Shown: one piece after another, positions 56,219 to 64,000 of the stretch
How positions within the stretch are numbered: the stretch's first letter is position 1
Layout of the letters: each line of letters starts with the position of its first letter
NCBI RefSeq assembly: GCF_029714425.1
Contig: NZ_CP121668.1
Location: forward strand, 5,725,501 to 5,789,500
DNA from: Bradyrhizobium sp. CB2312
GTDB lineage: Bacteria > Pseudomonadota > Alphaproteobacteria > Rhizobiales > Xanthobacteraceae
Direction of reading: 5' to 3'
DNA: 64,000 nucleotides
Program-made: the position numbers and the translations under genes
Notes under the pieces: generated by a model
What the model was told of the DNA's origin: nothing
Database searches by the model: none
Seen by the model: the letters and a program-made list of their open reading frames with translations, nothing else

Positions 56219-57304
56219 TTAGCTCCGGAAAGGAGCTGAGATCGCGCGAACATAAGCTTTGGCCGATCGATGTCCGCCTTGGGACCGAATGGCGAGCAAT
56301 GCTTTGGCTGCCCTGGTCGGCAAAAAAGCCCCGAACACGAAGAACGCGGCCATCGCAAGCTTTCGAGCGGGCGCATAGGGTTCCACTAGAAGCCCCACGA
56401 GTAGCGCCGCAACGCTGGTCGATCTTCGGGCTCTCCCCGTCACGATCTCAAGGCAATATTCGCGCTCACGATAGTAGAAGGCTTGTTGAGGCTGGATCAG
56501 CTCACGCCCGGGCGCGAGCCGCCTTACAATGTCACGGAGGTGCTCTGTGCGAAGCGCGAATCGCCGCATATCACGCTCGAGCACGGGCGCCGTCGGAAGC
56601 TGCCCGAGCCGGGAGTCATTTCGGCCATGCACGCGATAGTGCCCCAGCTCTTCGGAAAGGCTTACGACATCGCCAAACAGCGGGGCAGCAAACAGAATCA
56701 CGCCGTCAACTGCTTTGTCGTAGTTAACTTCGCGCAGCAGTTCGCACACGTCACGGCGAAATACATTGCCGGAAGTTGGCGGCGTCTTATACACACCGCG
56801 CCTGAGCACTTCGTCCAGCACGCGGTCACGCTCTCGAAACGTATCGAGTGAGCAAAATGGACCCAAAGGATTGCCATCGGCATCGATCAGTGTAAGCCCG
56901 AATTGTACCTTCGCAACGCGCTCGTCCAACTTGTCGAGGAGCTTCGTCAGTGAGCCGGGCTTCAATTCGTCATCGGCATCGAGGAACAATATGAAGGGTG
57001 CTTGCGTGGTTCCCAATCCGTAGAGGCAAGCCCCCAGCTGCCCCCTATTCTCGATCTTGAAAGCTTTGACACCGGAGCGGGAAATTGTCTCCCACGAGTG
57101 GTCAGTTGAGCCGTCGTCTATAACGACAAGTTCGCAGGCATCGCACTTCTGATCCAAAACGCTTCTGATCGCGCGTTCGACGAACGATTCATAATTGAAG
57201 CAGGTAATGATAATAGCCAGCTTGGGAGCAGAAATAGCACCCGTTCGCGTGAGTGCATCGCTCCTGAATGGGTTGCCAAATGTACTTGTTTCAAGCGCGC
57301 CCAT
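56219..57304 (-). CDS. Family 2 glycosyltransferase
   Basis: The 361-residue protein begins with a GT-A fold, LAIIITCFNYESFVERAIRS and CELVVIDDGSTDHSWETI. The nucleotide-sugar DXD motif follows in FILFLDADDELKPGS. The C-terminal half is helical with a short hydrophobic stretch (VAALLVGLLVEPYAPARKLA then AAFFVFGAF) that may touch the membrane. The start at 57304 overlaps the previous gene's end by 14 bp; an ATG at 57328 is also possible. Sugar donor and acceptor are unknown. It is co-directional with the GT4 gene upstream. Confidence 0.87.
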   Translation of the reverse strand: MGALETSTFGNPFRSDALTRTGAISAPKLAIIITCFNYESFVERAIRSVLDQKCDACELVVIDDGSTDHSWETISRSGVKAFKIENRGQLGACLYGLGTTQAPFILFLDADDELKPGSLTKLLDKLDERVAKVQFGLTLIDADGNPLGPFCSLDTFRERDRVLDEVLRRGVYKTPPTSGNVFRRDVCELLREVNYDKAVDGVILFAAPLFGDVVSLSEELGHYRVHGRNDSRLGQLPTAPVLERDMRRFALRTEHLRDIVRRLAPGRELIQPQQAFYYREREYCLEIVTGRARRSTSVAALLVGLLVEPYAPARKLAMAAFFVFGAFLPTRAAKALLAIRSQGGHRSAKAYVRAISAPFRS

Positions 57305-58361
57305 GAACGTGCCGGGACGCTTCTTCATAAATCTGAAGCGTTTCACGGGCCACCCGATCGATTGTAAGAAAATCGAGATTGATTTGACTGTTTTTCTTCC
57401 ACTCCAGCACGGCTTGTTTGTCCTCCAGCAAGGAGCGCAGCACTACGGCAAGCCCCGCCGGATCGCCCGTCGGAACGAGGATCCCCGCTCTGCCGCCATC
57501 GAGCATTTCAGGAATTCCATCCACGTTACTCGCGACAATAGCGCAACCAGCTTCGCGCGCCTCCGACAGTACCAGAGGGGCGGGATCAGCATGCGACGGA
57601 AGTACGAAAACATCTGCCCCGAGCAAAAATGGAAAAGGATTGTCTTGAGCACCCATGAAGGTGACTGCCTCCGCACACGCCATCGAGCTAACTTGCGTCA
57701 AATACTCGGCCCGGTGCGGACCATCGCCAACGATATACAAATGCGCGGTAGGGATGACCCTGTGCACCGCCTCGAACGCGGAAAAGAGGTCAGCGAGACC
57801 CTTTCTCGGATGAAGCCCGCCGACAAAAACCACTGCGGGCGATTGAAGTGAGGCGGGACTACGATCCTGCTTTTCGAGCCGTGCCGCACCGATTGTTCCA
57901 TTAAGCACAACGCGGATCCGCGATTCTGGGACACCGCGTTTTCGCATTGAAGTCCCGACGGCAGCGCTTACGGCGATTACTCGTGCGCCAAGCCCCATGA
58001 GAATTGCGCTTCTCTCAAATTCGTTGTGCACGGTTGTGACCAGTGGAATCTTGAGCAGTTTGCAAATTGGCCAGGCAAGGACGGCACTCGTCATCATGTG
58101 GGCGTGTACGATGTCCGCTCGCCAATCACGCACGAGCCGATACAGCAGTGATGCGCCGTCGACGAGCTTCTTCGGTCGACGCTCAATGCACACCTGCATT
58201 ATTTCCACGTTGCTCGAGGCGAGCAGCGGATCAAAATCTCCTCCGCTGCTTGCAACAGCAACCTGATGGCCCAATTTGGCCTGGGCACACGCTAAGTCCA
58301 CGGCGGCATGAACATGGCCATTCAGGCGGCGCGTATGGTTGAGCAATTGCAAAATGCGCAT
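57291..58361 (-). CDS. Family 4 glycosyltransferase
   Basis: The 356-residue protein starts MRILQLLNHTRRLNGHVHAA. It has the GT-B fold: HAHMMTSAVLA in the N-terminal domain, and the C-terminal UDP/GDP-sugar region with FVGGLHPRKGLADLFSAFEA, LYIVGDGPHR, FMGAQDN and VLPSHADPAPLVLSEAREAG. The last contains the EX7E-type motif variant with its second glutamate. It is probably a retaining glycosyltransferase for lipid-linked oligosaccharide assembly. Upstream open sequence to 58481 is less protein-like. Confidence 0.9.
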   Translation of the reverse strand: MRILQLLNHTRRLNGHVHAAVDLACAQAKLGHQVAVASSGGDFDPLLASSNVEIMQVCIERRPKKLVDGASLLYRLVRDWRADIVHAHMMTSAVLAWPICKLLKIPLVTTVHNEFERSAILMGLGARVIAVSAAVGTSMRKRGVPESRIRVVLNGTIGAARLEKQDRSPASLQSPAVVFVGGLHPRKGLADLFSAFEAVHRVIPTAHLYIVGDGPHRAEYLTQVSSMACAEAVTFMGAQDNPFPFLLGADVFVLPSHADPAPLVLSEAREAGCAIVASNVDGIPEMLDGGRAGILVPTGDPAGLAVVLRSLLEDKQAVLEWKKNSQINLDFLTIDRVARETLQIYEEASRHVHGRA

Positions 58362-58816
58362 CGAAACCTGCTTGAACCCACGTCCCGATTGAGATGAGCC
58401 TAATGTTCGGCTTGGCAATGGCAAAGCACTGTTTATAGGCTGGGAGTGCGACGTCCATTTGCATGGCCACCCGGCGCGCAAATGTGCAGCCGCCCGCGAG
58501 ATGCCGGTTTGGCTGCAAGCAAAAAGCTCAAGCGGGAGAAGAAAGATACGAGTTCTGCCGCGAGCAAAGTAGTTCCGAGGTATCTTTATACCTCCAGCTG
58601 AGCGGTATCACAATGCTGAGACCGTTGGAGTACGTCCACAGAATCTGCATTTTCGCCCCAAGTTTAGGCTGTTTTGTGTACAGCAGGTGTGATCTTGTCG
58701 TGTCGATCAGGTTCCGTTAGACGATCGATCACCGCCGGGCAAAATTGCTGGCGGTCGGTGACGCACAACCAACCTCAATTCTTCTGAAGAGGCTTCGCAC
58801 GCCTCGAAGGCACAAC
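58362..58816. other. Divergent intergenic region
   Basis: It lies between the GT4 gene and a small membrane protein facing the other way. GAGGTATCTTTATACCTC (58577-58594) is an inverted repeat (GAGGTAT/ATACCTC) that could be an operator. No gene is supported. Confidence 0.45.
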
Positions 58817-59095
58817 ATGGAATACGCCGCAATTGGGCTGGCTATTTTCGGAGCGCTCTTGGGACTCCGCTTCCGATTCCGCGTATTGCTGCCCTTCCTT
58901 TTGCTCTTGTTGTTTGTCTCGCTCTTTGTTGCGTTCGAGCAGCGGCTCGGTAGAGGTGAAACTGTGCTGCTAATCGCAGCCGGCCAGATCATTTTGCAAG
59001 CCAGCTATGTCGTTGGACTCGCAGCTCGCCGGATTTTTCGCGCGACGCACCACAAGCTGCCTGCGACTGACAAGCTTCCAGTAACGGAAAAGTAG
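58817..59095 (+). CDS. Small membrane protein, 92 aa
   Basis: The protein (MEYAAIGLAIFGALLGLRFR) has about three hydrophobic stretches (3-15, 22-43 and 53-75) and a polar C-terminus with a repeated motif (KLPATDK then KLPVTEK). No domain is recognised. It sits within the polysaccharide cluster on the opposite strand, and similar small membrane proteins occur in other exopolysaccharide loci, but this is context only. Overlapping longer starts exist from 58745. Confidence 0.6.
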   Translation: MEYAAIGLAIFGALLGLRFRFRVLLPFLLLLLFVSLFVAFEQRLGRGETVLLIAAGQIILQASYVVGLAARRIFRATHHKLPATDKLPVTEK

Positions 59096-59176
59096 TTAAG
59101 TCCCGATGACGGCGGCCGGTTGAGCCAGTCCGTGGCGTGATAGCCATGATTATGATGGATGCGACGGAGCACATCC

Positions 59177-59869
59177 TCACGTCGCAACGACCAGCAGCGA
59201 GTAGCCGCCAAGCAACCGGACTGCAAGATCAGGTTCAGCCGCAAAGAGCAACCGGCGCGGCAAGCGCATCAGACGACTGGTCCAGGCTTGATTCGGCAAT
59301 TCCAGGCGGCTGGCCGTATAGCAATAGTCTACAATCGTGTAACCGCAATCCTCAAGGGTCGCTAGCGCAGACTGTTTGAAGAAATAATGAATGTGGCCCA
59401 CGTTTCTTCTGAGTTCAGCAATCGGCCACGCTCGCAGAATGGATTGCGCGGATAAATCCAAAGGGATGTGAAAGACCTTGAACGTGCCAAAAGGTCGCAA
59501 TCGCTTAATGAACGAAATGTAGTCCTCCACATGCTCTATGACATCAATGATAAGCACAACGTCGAATTGCAAGTTGGGTTCGTCCAGCAAGTCCTTTAGG
59601 TAGAACTGCGTGTGATGCGTCGCTTTCGGTGCTGCCCGCCGAAATGCATCAGGTGAGACTTCGTAGCCTGACAAGCGCGCTGTAGGAAACGTTCTTTCTA
59701 GATTCAACAGAATTTCACCGGTCCCGCACCCGATTTCGCATATATGCTCGTGCGGCAGATTGTTTCTTTTCATTATGTGCTCGATTTGACTGGCCTTCCA
59801 AGGCGCATCTTCCTCATGCCACGTAGGGTTGTTTTTGCCATAGCTGTCCCCTTCGTATAGCTCTTTCAT
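59177..59869 (-). CDS. SAM-dependent methyltransferase
   Basis: The 230-residue protein starts MKELYEGDSYGKNNPTWHEE and has the class I motif I HICEIGCGTGEILLNLER. Motif II/III-like FDVVLIIDVIEHVEDYISFI and a C-terminal HIHYFFKQSALATLEDCGYT follow, a layout shared with UbiG/BioC-like enzymes found in glycan loci. It may methylate a sugar of the polymer. GGATCTTCTCA precedes the ATG, and in-frame codons upstream to 59953 overlap the preceding gene's end. Confidence 0.85.
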   Translation of the reverse strand: MKELYEGDSYGKNNPTWHEEDAPWKASQIEHIMKRNNLPHEHICEIGCGTGEILLNLERTFPTARLSGYEVSPDAFRRAAPKATHHTQFYLKDLLDEPNLQFDVVLIIDVIEHVEDYISFIKRLRPFGTFKVFHIPLDLSAQSILRAWPIAELRRNVGHIHYFFKQSALATLEDCGYTIVDYCYTASRLELPNQAWTSRLMRLPRRLLFAAEPDLAVRLLGGYSLLVVAT

Positions 59870-59949
59870 TGAGAAGATCCCTTCTTGCTTAAACTGTCGC
59901 GCATCAAATTCGGCAGATGAAGCAGGGCCGCATCTTAAAAGACAAAAGC

Positions 59950-61170
59950 TCAATCAACGCGAAGCCGGTATCGATCGACCGAGCTGCGCAAACTGTCCGC
60001 CAGCTGAGTATACAGTACCTTGGCGTCATAGTGCGTTCGTACGGTCTCGATGGCGGCCCGACCAAGGAATTGACGATTTTTCCAGGCATCAAGGATGGCC
60101 GCTGCCAATGCCTTCACGTCGCCGACAGGGAACAGAAGGCCATCGACACCAGGCGTCACAAGCTGCTCGAATGCCCTGATCCGGCTGAGAACCACCGCCG
60201 CGCCACAAGCCATCGCTTCTAGTACTGCGAGAGCGACCGCCTCGTTAGCTGAGGGCATCGCATAAACTCCGCAATTCCGAAGAAACTCGCGCACGTCAGA
60301 TCGACCGACAAACCCGCGAAATCGAACTCTGTCGGACAATCCGAGACTTACAACAAGCCTATCCAAAACGTCTCTATCCGGCCCTGTGCCCACGATATCC
60401 AAGGTCCATTCGTCTGGCAGGTCGGCTAAAGCCCGAATGAGATCGCTGGTTCGCTTTTGCCTGTTCGTCAACCGCGCAATTGTCAGGATAGTCTTCCCCC
60501 GCGTTGCGGCGGTGTCAGGAAAGAATTGGGCGACGTCACACCCATTCGGCTGCAATCGGGATCGACCACCATAATGCCTAACGACGTCGCATTCGCATTC
60601 GGTCTGGCTGTAGCAAAGCGCTGCACTCGAAAACGCCCCGCGCTTGAAGAGCTTTACAACACGGTCCGGCAACCCGCCGTGATCTGCACCGACGACCGGC
60701 ACATCGACTCGACCTACCAGATGATCGAACCTTCCACTCCAGTACTCTTGAACGTACAGAAGATCGATCTCGTCTTCTCTCAAGGCTTGGTTAAGGGATT
60801 GCATAAAGGCGATCGTGTTCAGCCGTTCCTCGGCATAAAGAGACCAACGCGTCCGGCGGATCAGCCGCTTCACCCATATGCGCTCGATCAGATTGTACCA
60901 ATCGTCAAGCGGCAAAAACCGGACGGCTATGCCGAGATCCGTGTCATACCTCCCGGCCTCGCGGAGTGACGGAATGTAGAGCAATGGAGTGATGCCATTT
61001 TGCTTCAAACCGCGCGCGTAGTACCACGCCCAGTCGTTTCGGTAGCTCGCGAGATAGCTCGATCGCGTCTGATGCAGGACCCAACCGAAGAACCCTTCGA
61101 ACGAGCTGCAACTAAGCAGCATTGCTACTTTGATGGATTCTCCTTCGGCCATGGGTTCAACTACCGGCAT
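59950..61170 (-). CDS. Family 4 glycosyltransferase, second
   Basis: The 406-residue protein (MPVVEPMAEGESIKVAMLLS) has the GT-B fold with the C-terminal region ILTIARLTNRQKRTSDLIRA, LDIVGTGPDRDVLDRLV, FRGFVGRSDVREFLRNCGVY and SANEAVALAVLEAMACGAAV. The last holds the EX7E motif. The start may also be at 61152 or 61188. It is co-directional with the FkbM gene upstream (79-97 bp) and the methyltransferase downstream, so the three probably form one transcript. Confidence 0.9.
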   Translation of the reverse strand: MPVVEPMAEGESIKVAMLLSCSSFEGFFGWVLHQTRSSYLASYRNDWAWYYARGLKQNGITPLLYIPSLREAGRYDTDLGIAVRFLPLDDWYNLIERIWVKRLIRRTRWSLYAEERLNTIAFMQSLNQALREDEIDLLYVQEYWSGRFDHLVGRVDVPVVGADHGGLPDRVVKLFKRGAFSSAALCYSQTECECDVVRHYGGRSRLQPNGCDVAQFFPDTAATRGKTILTIARLTNRQKRTSDLIRALADLPDEWTLDIVGTGPDRDVLDRLVVSLGLSDRVRFRGFVGRSDVREFLRNCGVYAMPSANEAVALAVLEAMACGAAVVLSRIRAFEQLVTPGVDGLLFPVGDVKALAAAILDAWKNRQFLGRAAIETVRTHYDAKVLYTQLADSLRSSVDRYRLRVD

Positions 61171-61266
61171 GGCGGATGCACCCCACATGCGTCGGCAGCG
61201 CTCGATTCATCCCAACACGATCCTACTCATCGGCTACCGCGAATTGGCAGAAGGGCGAGCACGCGA

Positions 61267-62109
61267 TCAAGCGTTGCCGGCCGGACTCGTTCGCGATCCA
61301 TTTCCATCGCCCCCCGCCCCCACGCGCACGTACCAGCCATCCCATTGAGAAAACTCTTTGAAAACCCGTGTATACCCGTGTCTTGTCAAAATCGCATCAA
61401 TTGCCGCCTCGGTCTTCCTGTTCTGCTCGACCGAGATAAGATCTATCGCATACCGCGAGAAGTCGAAGGCACGTAGAATGTCGTATTCGCTGCCTTCGGT
61501 GTCGATAGACATGTAATCGATCTTCGCCGGCGCGTCATGATCGATAAGAAGCTGATTGAGGGTCACAGTCTCGACTTGTATTTCCTGACCCGCTGATCGC
61601 ACTTCTGCAAAATGATCGCCACCAGCGAACTCGGCGACGCCGCTCAGCTCCGGATCAACCGAGTCCGTAATCAGAAATTTCACCTTCGTACCCGAGCTCG
61701 AGCTGACACATCGTCGGTCGATGCTCGAGCTGCGATTTTGCATAAGCGCCAAATGCCAGAGCGGATTTGGCTCAGCTACAATTCCCTTCCAGCCAAACTT
61801 TTTCTCCAACAGCCAGGTGTTGCTATTCAAAATTCCATTGGTTGCTCCAAACTCGACAAAAAAGCCTCCGCGCCTCTCGCCAAGCTCGTACCCCACCCAG
61901 AGATCCTGGAGTATCTGTGATCGGGATTGATGGCGATTCACAAAGCAATACGCCAAAAACCGAATCTCCTCCATTCGGCTAAAGCGCTCGACCTCAATAC
62001 GTTGCAGGCGGATCGCATTAAACATCATCCGACGGAGCGAAGGACTTTTCGCCGCCCGACTAGCAAGCGACGCAAGTGCCGAAAGGCCGCGCTTCGCAAA
62101 AACTGTCAT
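61267..62109 (-). CDS. FkbM-family methyltransferase
   Basis: The 280-residue protein has FFVEFGATNGILNSNTWLLE (SAM-binding motif I of FkbM), FGWKGIVAEPNP and the family block IDYMSIDTEGSEYDILRAFD. The C-terminal HGYTRVFKEFSQWDGWYVR ends the domain. FkbM enzymes O-methylate sugars or polyketides. The N-terminal 65 residues are helical and basic and may attach to the membrane. It is likely part of the polymer-modifying unit with the second GT4 and the SAM methyltransferase. Confidence 0.88.
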   Translation of the reverse strand: MTVFAKRGLSALASLASRAAKSPSLRRMMFNAIRLQRIEVERFSRMEEIRFLAYCFVNRHQSRSQILQDLWVGYELGERRGGFFVEFGATNGILNSNTWLLEKKFGWKGIVAEPNPLWHLALMQNRSSSIDRRCVSSSSGTKVKFLITDSVDPELSGVAEFAGGDHFAEVRSAGQEIQVETVTLNQLLIDHDAPAKIDYMSIDTEGSEYDILRAFDFSRYAIDLISVEQNRKTEAAIDAILTRHGYTRVFKEFSQWDGWYVRVGAGGDGNGSRTSPAGNA

Positions 62110-62347
62110 CGTCTTGCTCTAAAAACAATTCGCTCAAACAACTCGTCTTCAACATCAACCAAGGACATTAGCGCAACTCTCATCAACGCCACCCAGCGTG
62201 GTCGACCTCGAATTGGCACGCAAAATGCTACAAGGGATCAGTTCATATGGGCAACAGCTAATTTTGGAACCTTGTAGTGCAGATCATAACTGCAGGCGTT
62301 CGGTGTTTTAAATCGAGGTAGTCGTCACCAGTTTGGAGTTTTCGATT
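62110..62347. other. Divergent promoter region
   Basis: About 240 bp between the FkbM gene and the HAD-type gene facing right. No clear operator or promoter boxes could be assigned. Confidence 0.4.
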
Positions 62348-64000
62348 ATGAGTCCACAGGAACTTGCTGAGTGCATCAGCGCTTCCGGTGCGATCGATCT
62401 GATTTCGACTGATGTCTTCGATACGCTTCTGTTGCGAACAACGAGATCTGCTCGCTCACGCATTAGGCAAGCTGAACATTTATTCAGCAGATCTCTTGCC
62501 TCGCGCGGGTGGCAGATTGAGCCATCGTTGCTGATCACCGCTCGAGCTGAAGCGGAACGACTGGCATTCAGGGCCCTCGAAGCCGGCAGATCCGGCGAGG
62601 TCCGATTGACGGACGTCATCGGACGGCAGCTCAAACTGCTAGGCCTTCCAGCCTCAGAGATCGCGACGAGATTGGCGATCGAGCTGGACGTCGAGAAAAA
62701 GTCACTTGTCCCAAACCGCTACTTGGCCAACGTCCTGCTCGCGAACCGTCATGCTGGTCGCCGTATCGTTGCCGTCAGCGACACGATGCTATCGGCCGAA
62801 GATGTGCGCGAACTTATTCATCACTTTTACGTCCCGGATCTCATCGGCCAGATCTACACTAGTAGCGATTGTGCACGTACGAAGCGGCGCGGCGATTTGT
62901 TTCCATATGTTGCGGAGGCGGAAAGCGTGTCGCTGGGTCGCATCCTGCATATCGGCGATGACGTCCGCGCCGATCTTGCGAATGCGTCGGTGCACGGCAT
63001 CACTGCCGTTCATACGCCACGTCCGATTTGGCTGAGCCATCTTCGCAAGGCAAACGGAGCTTTGGCCCTGATGAGGAGCGCTCTCTCGTCCAGGACGCAA
63101 TTTGCTAAACGGCCGCCGGCGCCTCTGGAAAATGCCCATGCGTTTGGACGTTTCGTCCTCGGACCAATCGTTACGCAATTTTGCGTGCGGATTTGGCTTT
63201 ATGCCGCCGAAGTTGAGACACACGACAGATCTGCGTTGCTGTTTTGCGCCAGAGGGGGCGTCGGAATTAGGGAAGCATTCGAGCGGGTCCTCGCAAGACT
63301 TTCTCTTCCCCTGGGAATGCGGCGGGGCAACTTCATGGTTTCGCGACTAGTCGCCGCGCGGGCCGCGATTCTAACGCGCAGTTCTGCCGCGGTTGAGGAA
63401 CTTTCCCGCGAATTCCGCGGTCGCTCGTTTTCAGACGTAGCGAGCGCAATCGGCGGACGGCGGTATAGCCTTCCAGACCGGTGGAATGAGCCGTTTGCCG
63501 CGGGGGACTTTCTCGACATGCTTTTTCACAGTTCCGGTGAAGCGGTGTTGTCGGACATTCGGCAGCAGAATGCGCGGTTCGAGCGCCATTTTTCAAAGCT
63601 TCGGAACGATACCTCGCGGATCCTACTTTGCGACACAGGCCTTTACGGCAGCACTCAACGCCTGATGGCGAGCGCTTTCCCCGCACTCAGTATCGAAACT
63701 ATTCAATTCGCCCGGGCGAATTACAAAGGACATGGGGAGGAGCATTTCCCAAAAGTCGCGGGCCTATTGGTAGAGCGAAATTGCTATAGCCCTCTCGACA
63801 TACACTCATGCGTCCTGCGGTATTGGCATCTCATCGAGAGCTTGTTTGAGCCGGCGATTCCTTCGGTTCGCTCGTTCGTCGAAGACGGGGAGGACGACGT
63901 CGCGGCCAATTGCGGCGACATCCGCTACGGATTCATTGATCCAGGCCACAGAAATGACCTTCTCTCAGGAGCACTAGGTTACGTCGATGAGCTTTCGATT
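62348..64000 (+). CDS. HAD-type protein (COG5610-like), C-terminus outside window
   Basis: An ATG at 62348 opens 551 codons to the window edge. The N-terminal HAD domain has motif I LISTDVFDTLLLRTT, a motif II region RRIVAVSDTMLS and motif IV ILHIGDDVRADLANASVHGI. A second half (from about residue 250) includes ALLFCARGGVGIREAFE, FMVSRLVAARAAI and ILLCDTGLYGSTQRLM. The two-part arrangement resembles COG5610 predicted hydrolases that occur in surface-carbohydrate loci. Motif I (DVFDT) keeps the first aspartate and the Asp+3, so phosphatase activity is possible but unproved. Codon use and position suggest it belongs to the polysaccharide cluster. Confidence 0.75.
   Translation, partial: MSPQELAECISASGAIDLISTDVFDTLLLRTTRSARSRIRQAEHLFSRSLASRGWQIEPSLLITARAEAERLAFRALEAGRSGEVRLTDVIGRQLKLLGLPASEIATRLAIELDVEKKSLVPNRYLANVLLANRHAGRRIVAVSDTMLSAEDVRELIHHFYVPDLIGQIYTSSDCARTKRRGDLFPYVAEAESVSLGRILHIGDDVRADLANASVHGITAVHTPRPIWLSHLRKANGALALMRSALSSRTQFAKRPPAPLENAHAFGRFVLGPIVTQFCVRIWLYAAEVETHDRSALLFCARGGVGIREAFERVLARLSLPLGMRRGNFMVSRLVAARAAILTRSSAAVEELSREFRGRSFSDVASAIGGRRYSLPDRWNEPFAAGDFLDMLFHSSGEAVLSDIRQQNARFERHFSKLRNDTSRILLCDTGLYGSTQRLMASAFPALSIETIQFARANYKGHGEEHFPKVAGLLVERNCYSPLDIHSCVLRYWHLIESLFEPAIPSVRSFVEDGEDDVAANCGDIRYGFIDPGHRNDLLSGALGYVDELSI

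Overview
The window looks like an accessory, partly decaying stretch of an alphaproteobacterial chromosome, most probably Bradyrhizobium or a close relative. This is inferred from recognised families, not from a database search. Pointers are high GC, small proteins I recognise from Bradyrhizobium islands (DUF1488, DUF6894, DUF2934, a phasin, remnants of ABC_sub_bind proteins), HWE-type signalling genes, and IS21, IS3, IS110/IS1111 and IS1182 elements. No tRNA, rRNA or CRISPR array was seen.

Region 1 (1-18.3 kb) is a mobile-element graveyard. It holds a broken DNA ligase, an IS1182 element with GACC target duplications, a Crp/Fnr regulator, an IS3 element (CACT duplications) split by an intact IS1111-type element, and an IS21 element in the 3' end of an HWE kinase/response-regulator operon that is itself frameshifted. 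A second IS21 (GCTGTG duplications) sits in an excisionase-like HTH gene. A phasin, an alpha/beta hydrolase and a few tiny zinc-ribbon genes survive between them.

Region 2 (18.3-26.7 kb) has an intact membrane sensor kinase and a run of very small genes, several intact and several broken. Two of them encode related 32-33 residue single-helix membrane peptides.

Region 3 (26.7-39.2 kb) is mostly intact. A tripartite-type drug efflux pair (HlyD adaptor plus 14-TM MFS) with an aldo/keto reductase is divergent from a TetR regulator. An M20 amidohydrolase is followed by a TRIC-type channel. A second, opposite-facing HlyD/MFS pair and a small potassium channel complete the region.

Region 4 (39.9-53.1 kb) carries a three-subunit membrane gluconate-dehydrogenase-type operon (small subunit, GMC flavoprotein, triheme cytochrome c), a recombinase without its catalytic N-terminus, an MFS carboxylate transporter, a second ligase scar with a MITE, a MauG/CcpA-type di-heme peroxidase, a FetAB-type exporter, and PilZ, DUF6894 and receiver-domain genes.

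Region 5 (53.6-64 kb) looks like a surface-polysaccharide locus: a family-16 glycanase with three near-identical C-terminal modules, a GT2 and two GT4 glycosyltransferases, a SAM methyltransferase, an FkbM methyltransferase and a large HAD-type protein running off the window.

Background features shared across the window are a dispersed ~100 bp hairpin repeat (at least eight full or partial copies), a ~105 bp repeat found next to both ligase scars, and two ~220 bp MITE copies. Together they record the order of insertions.
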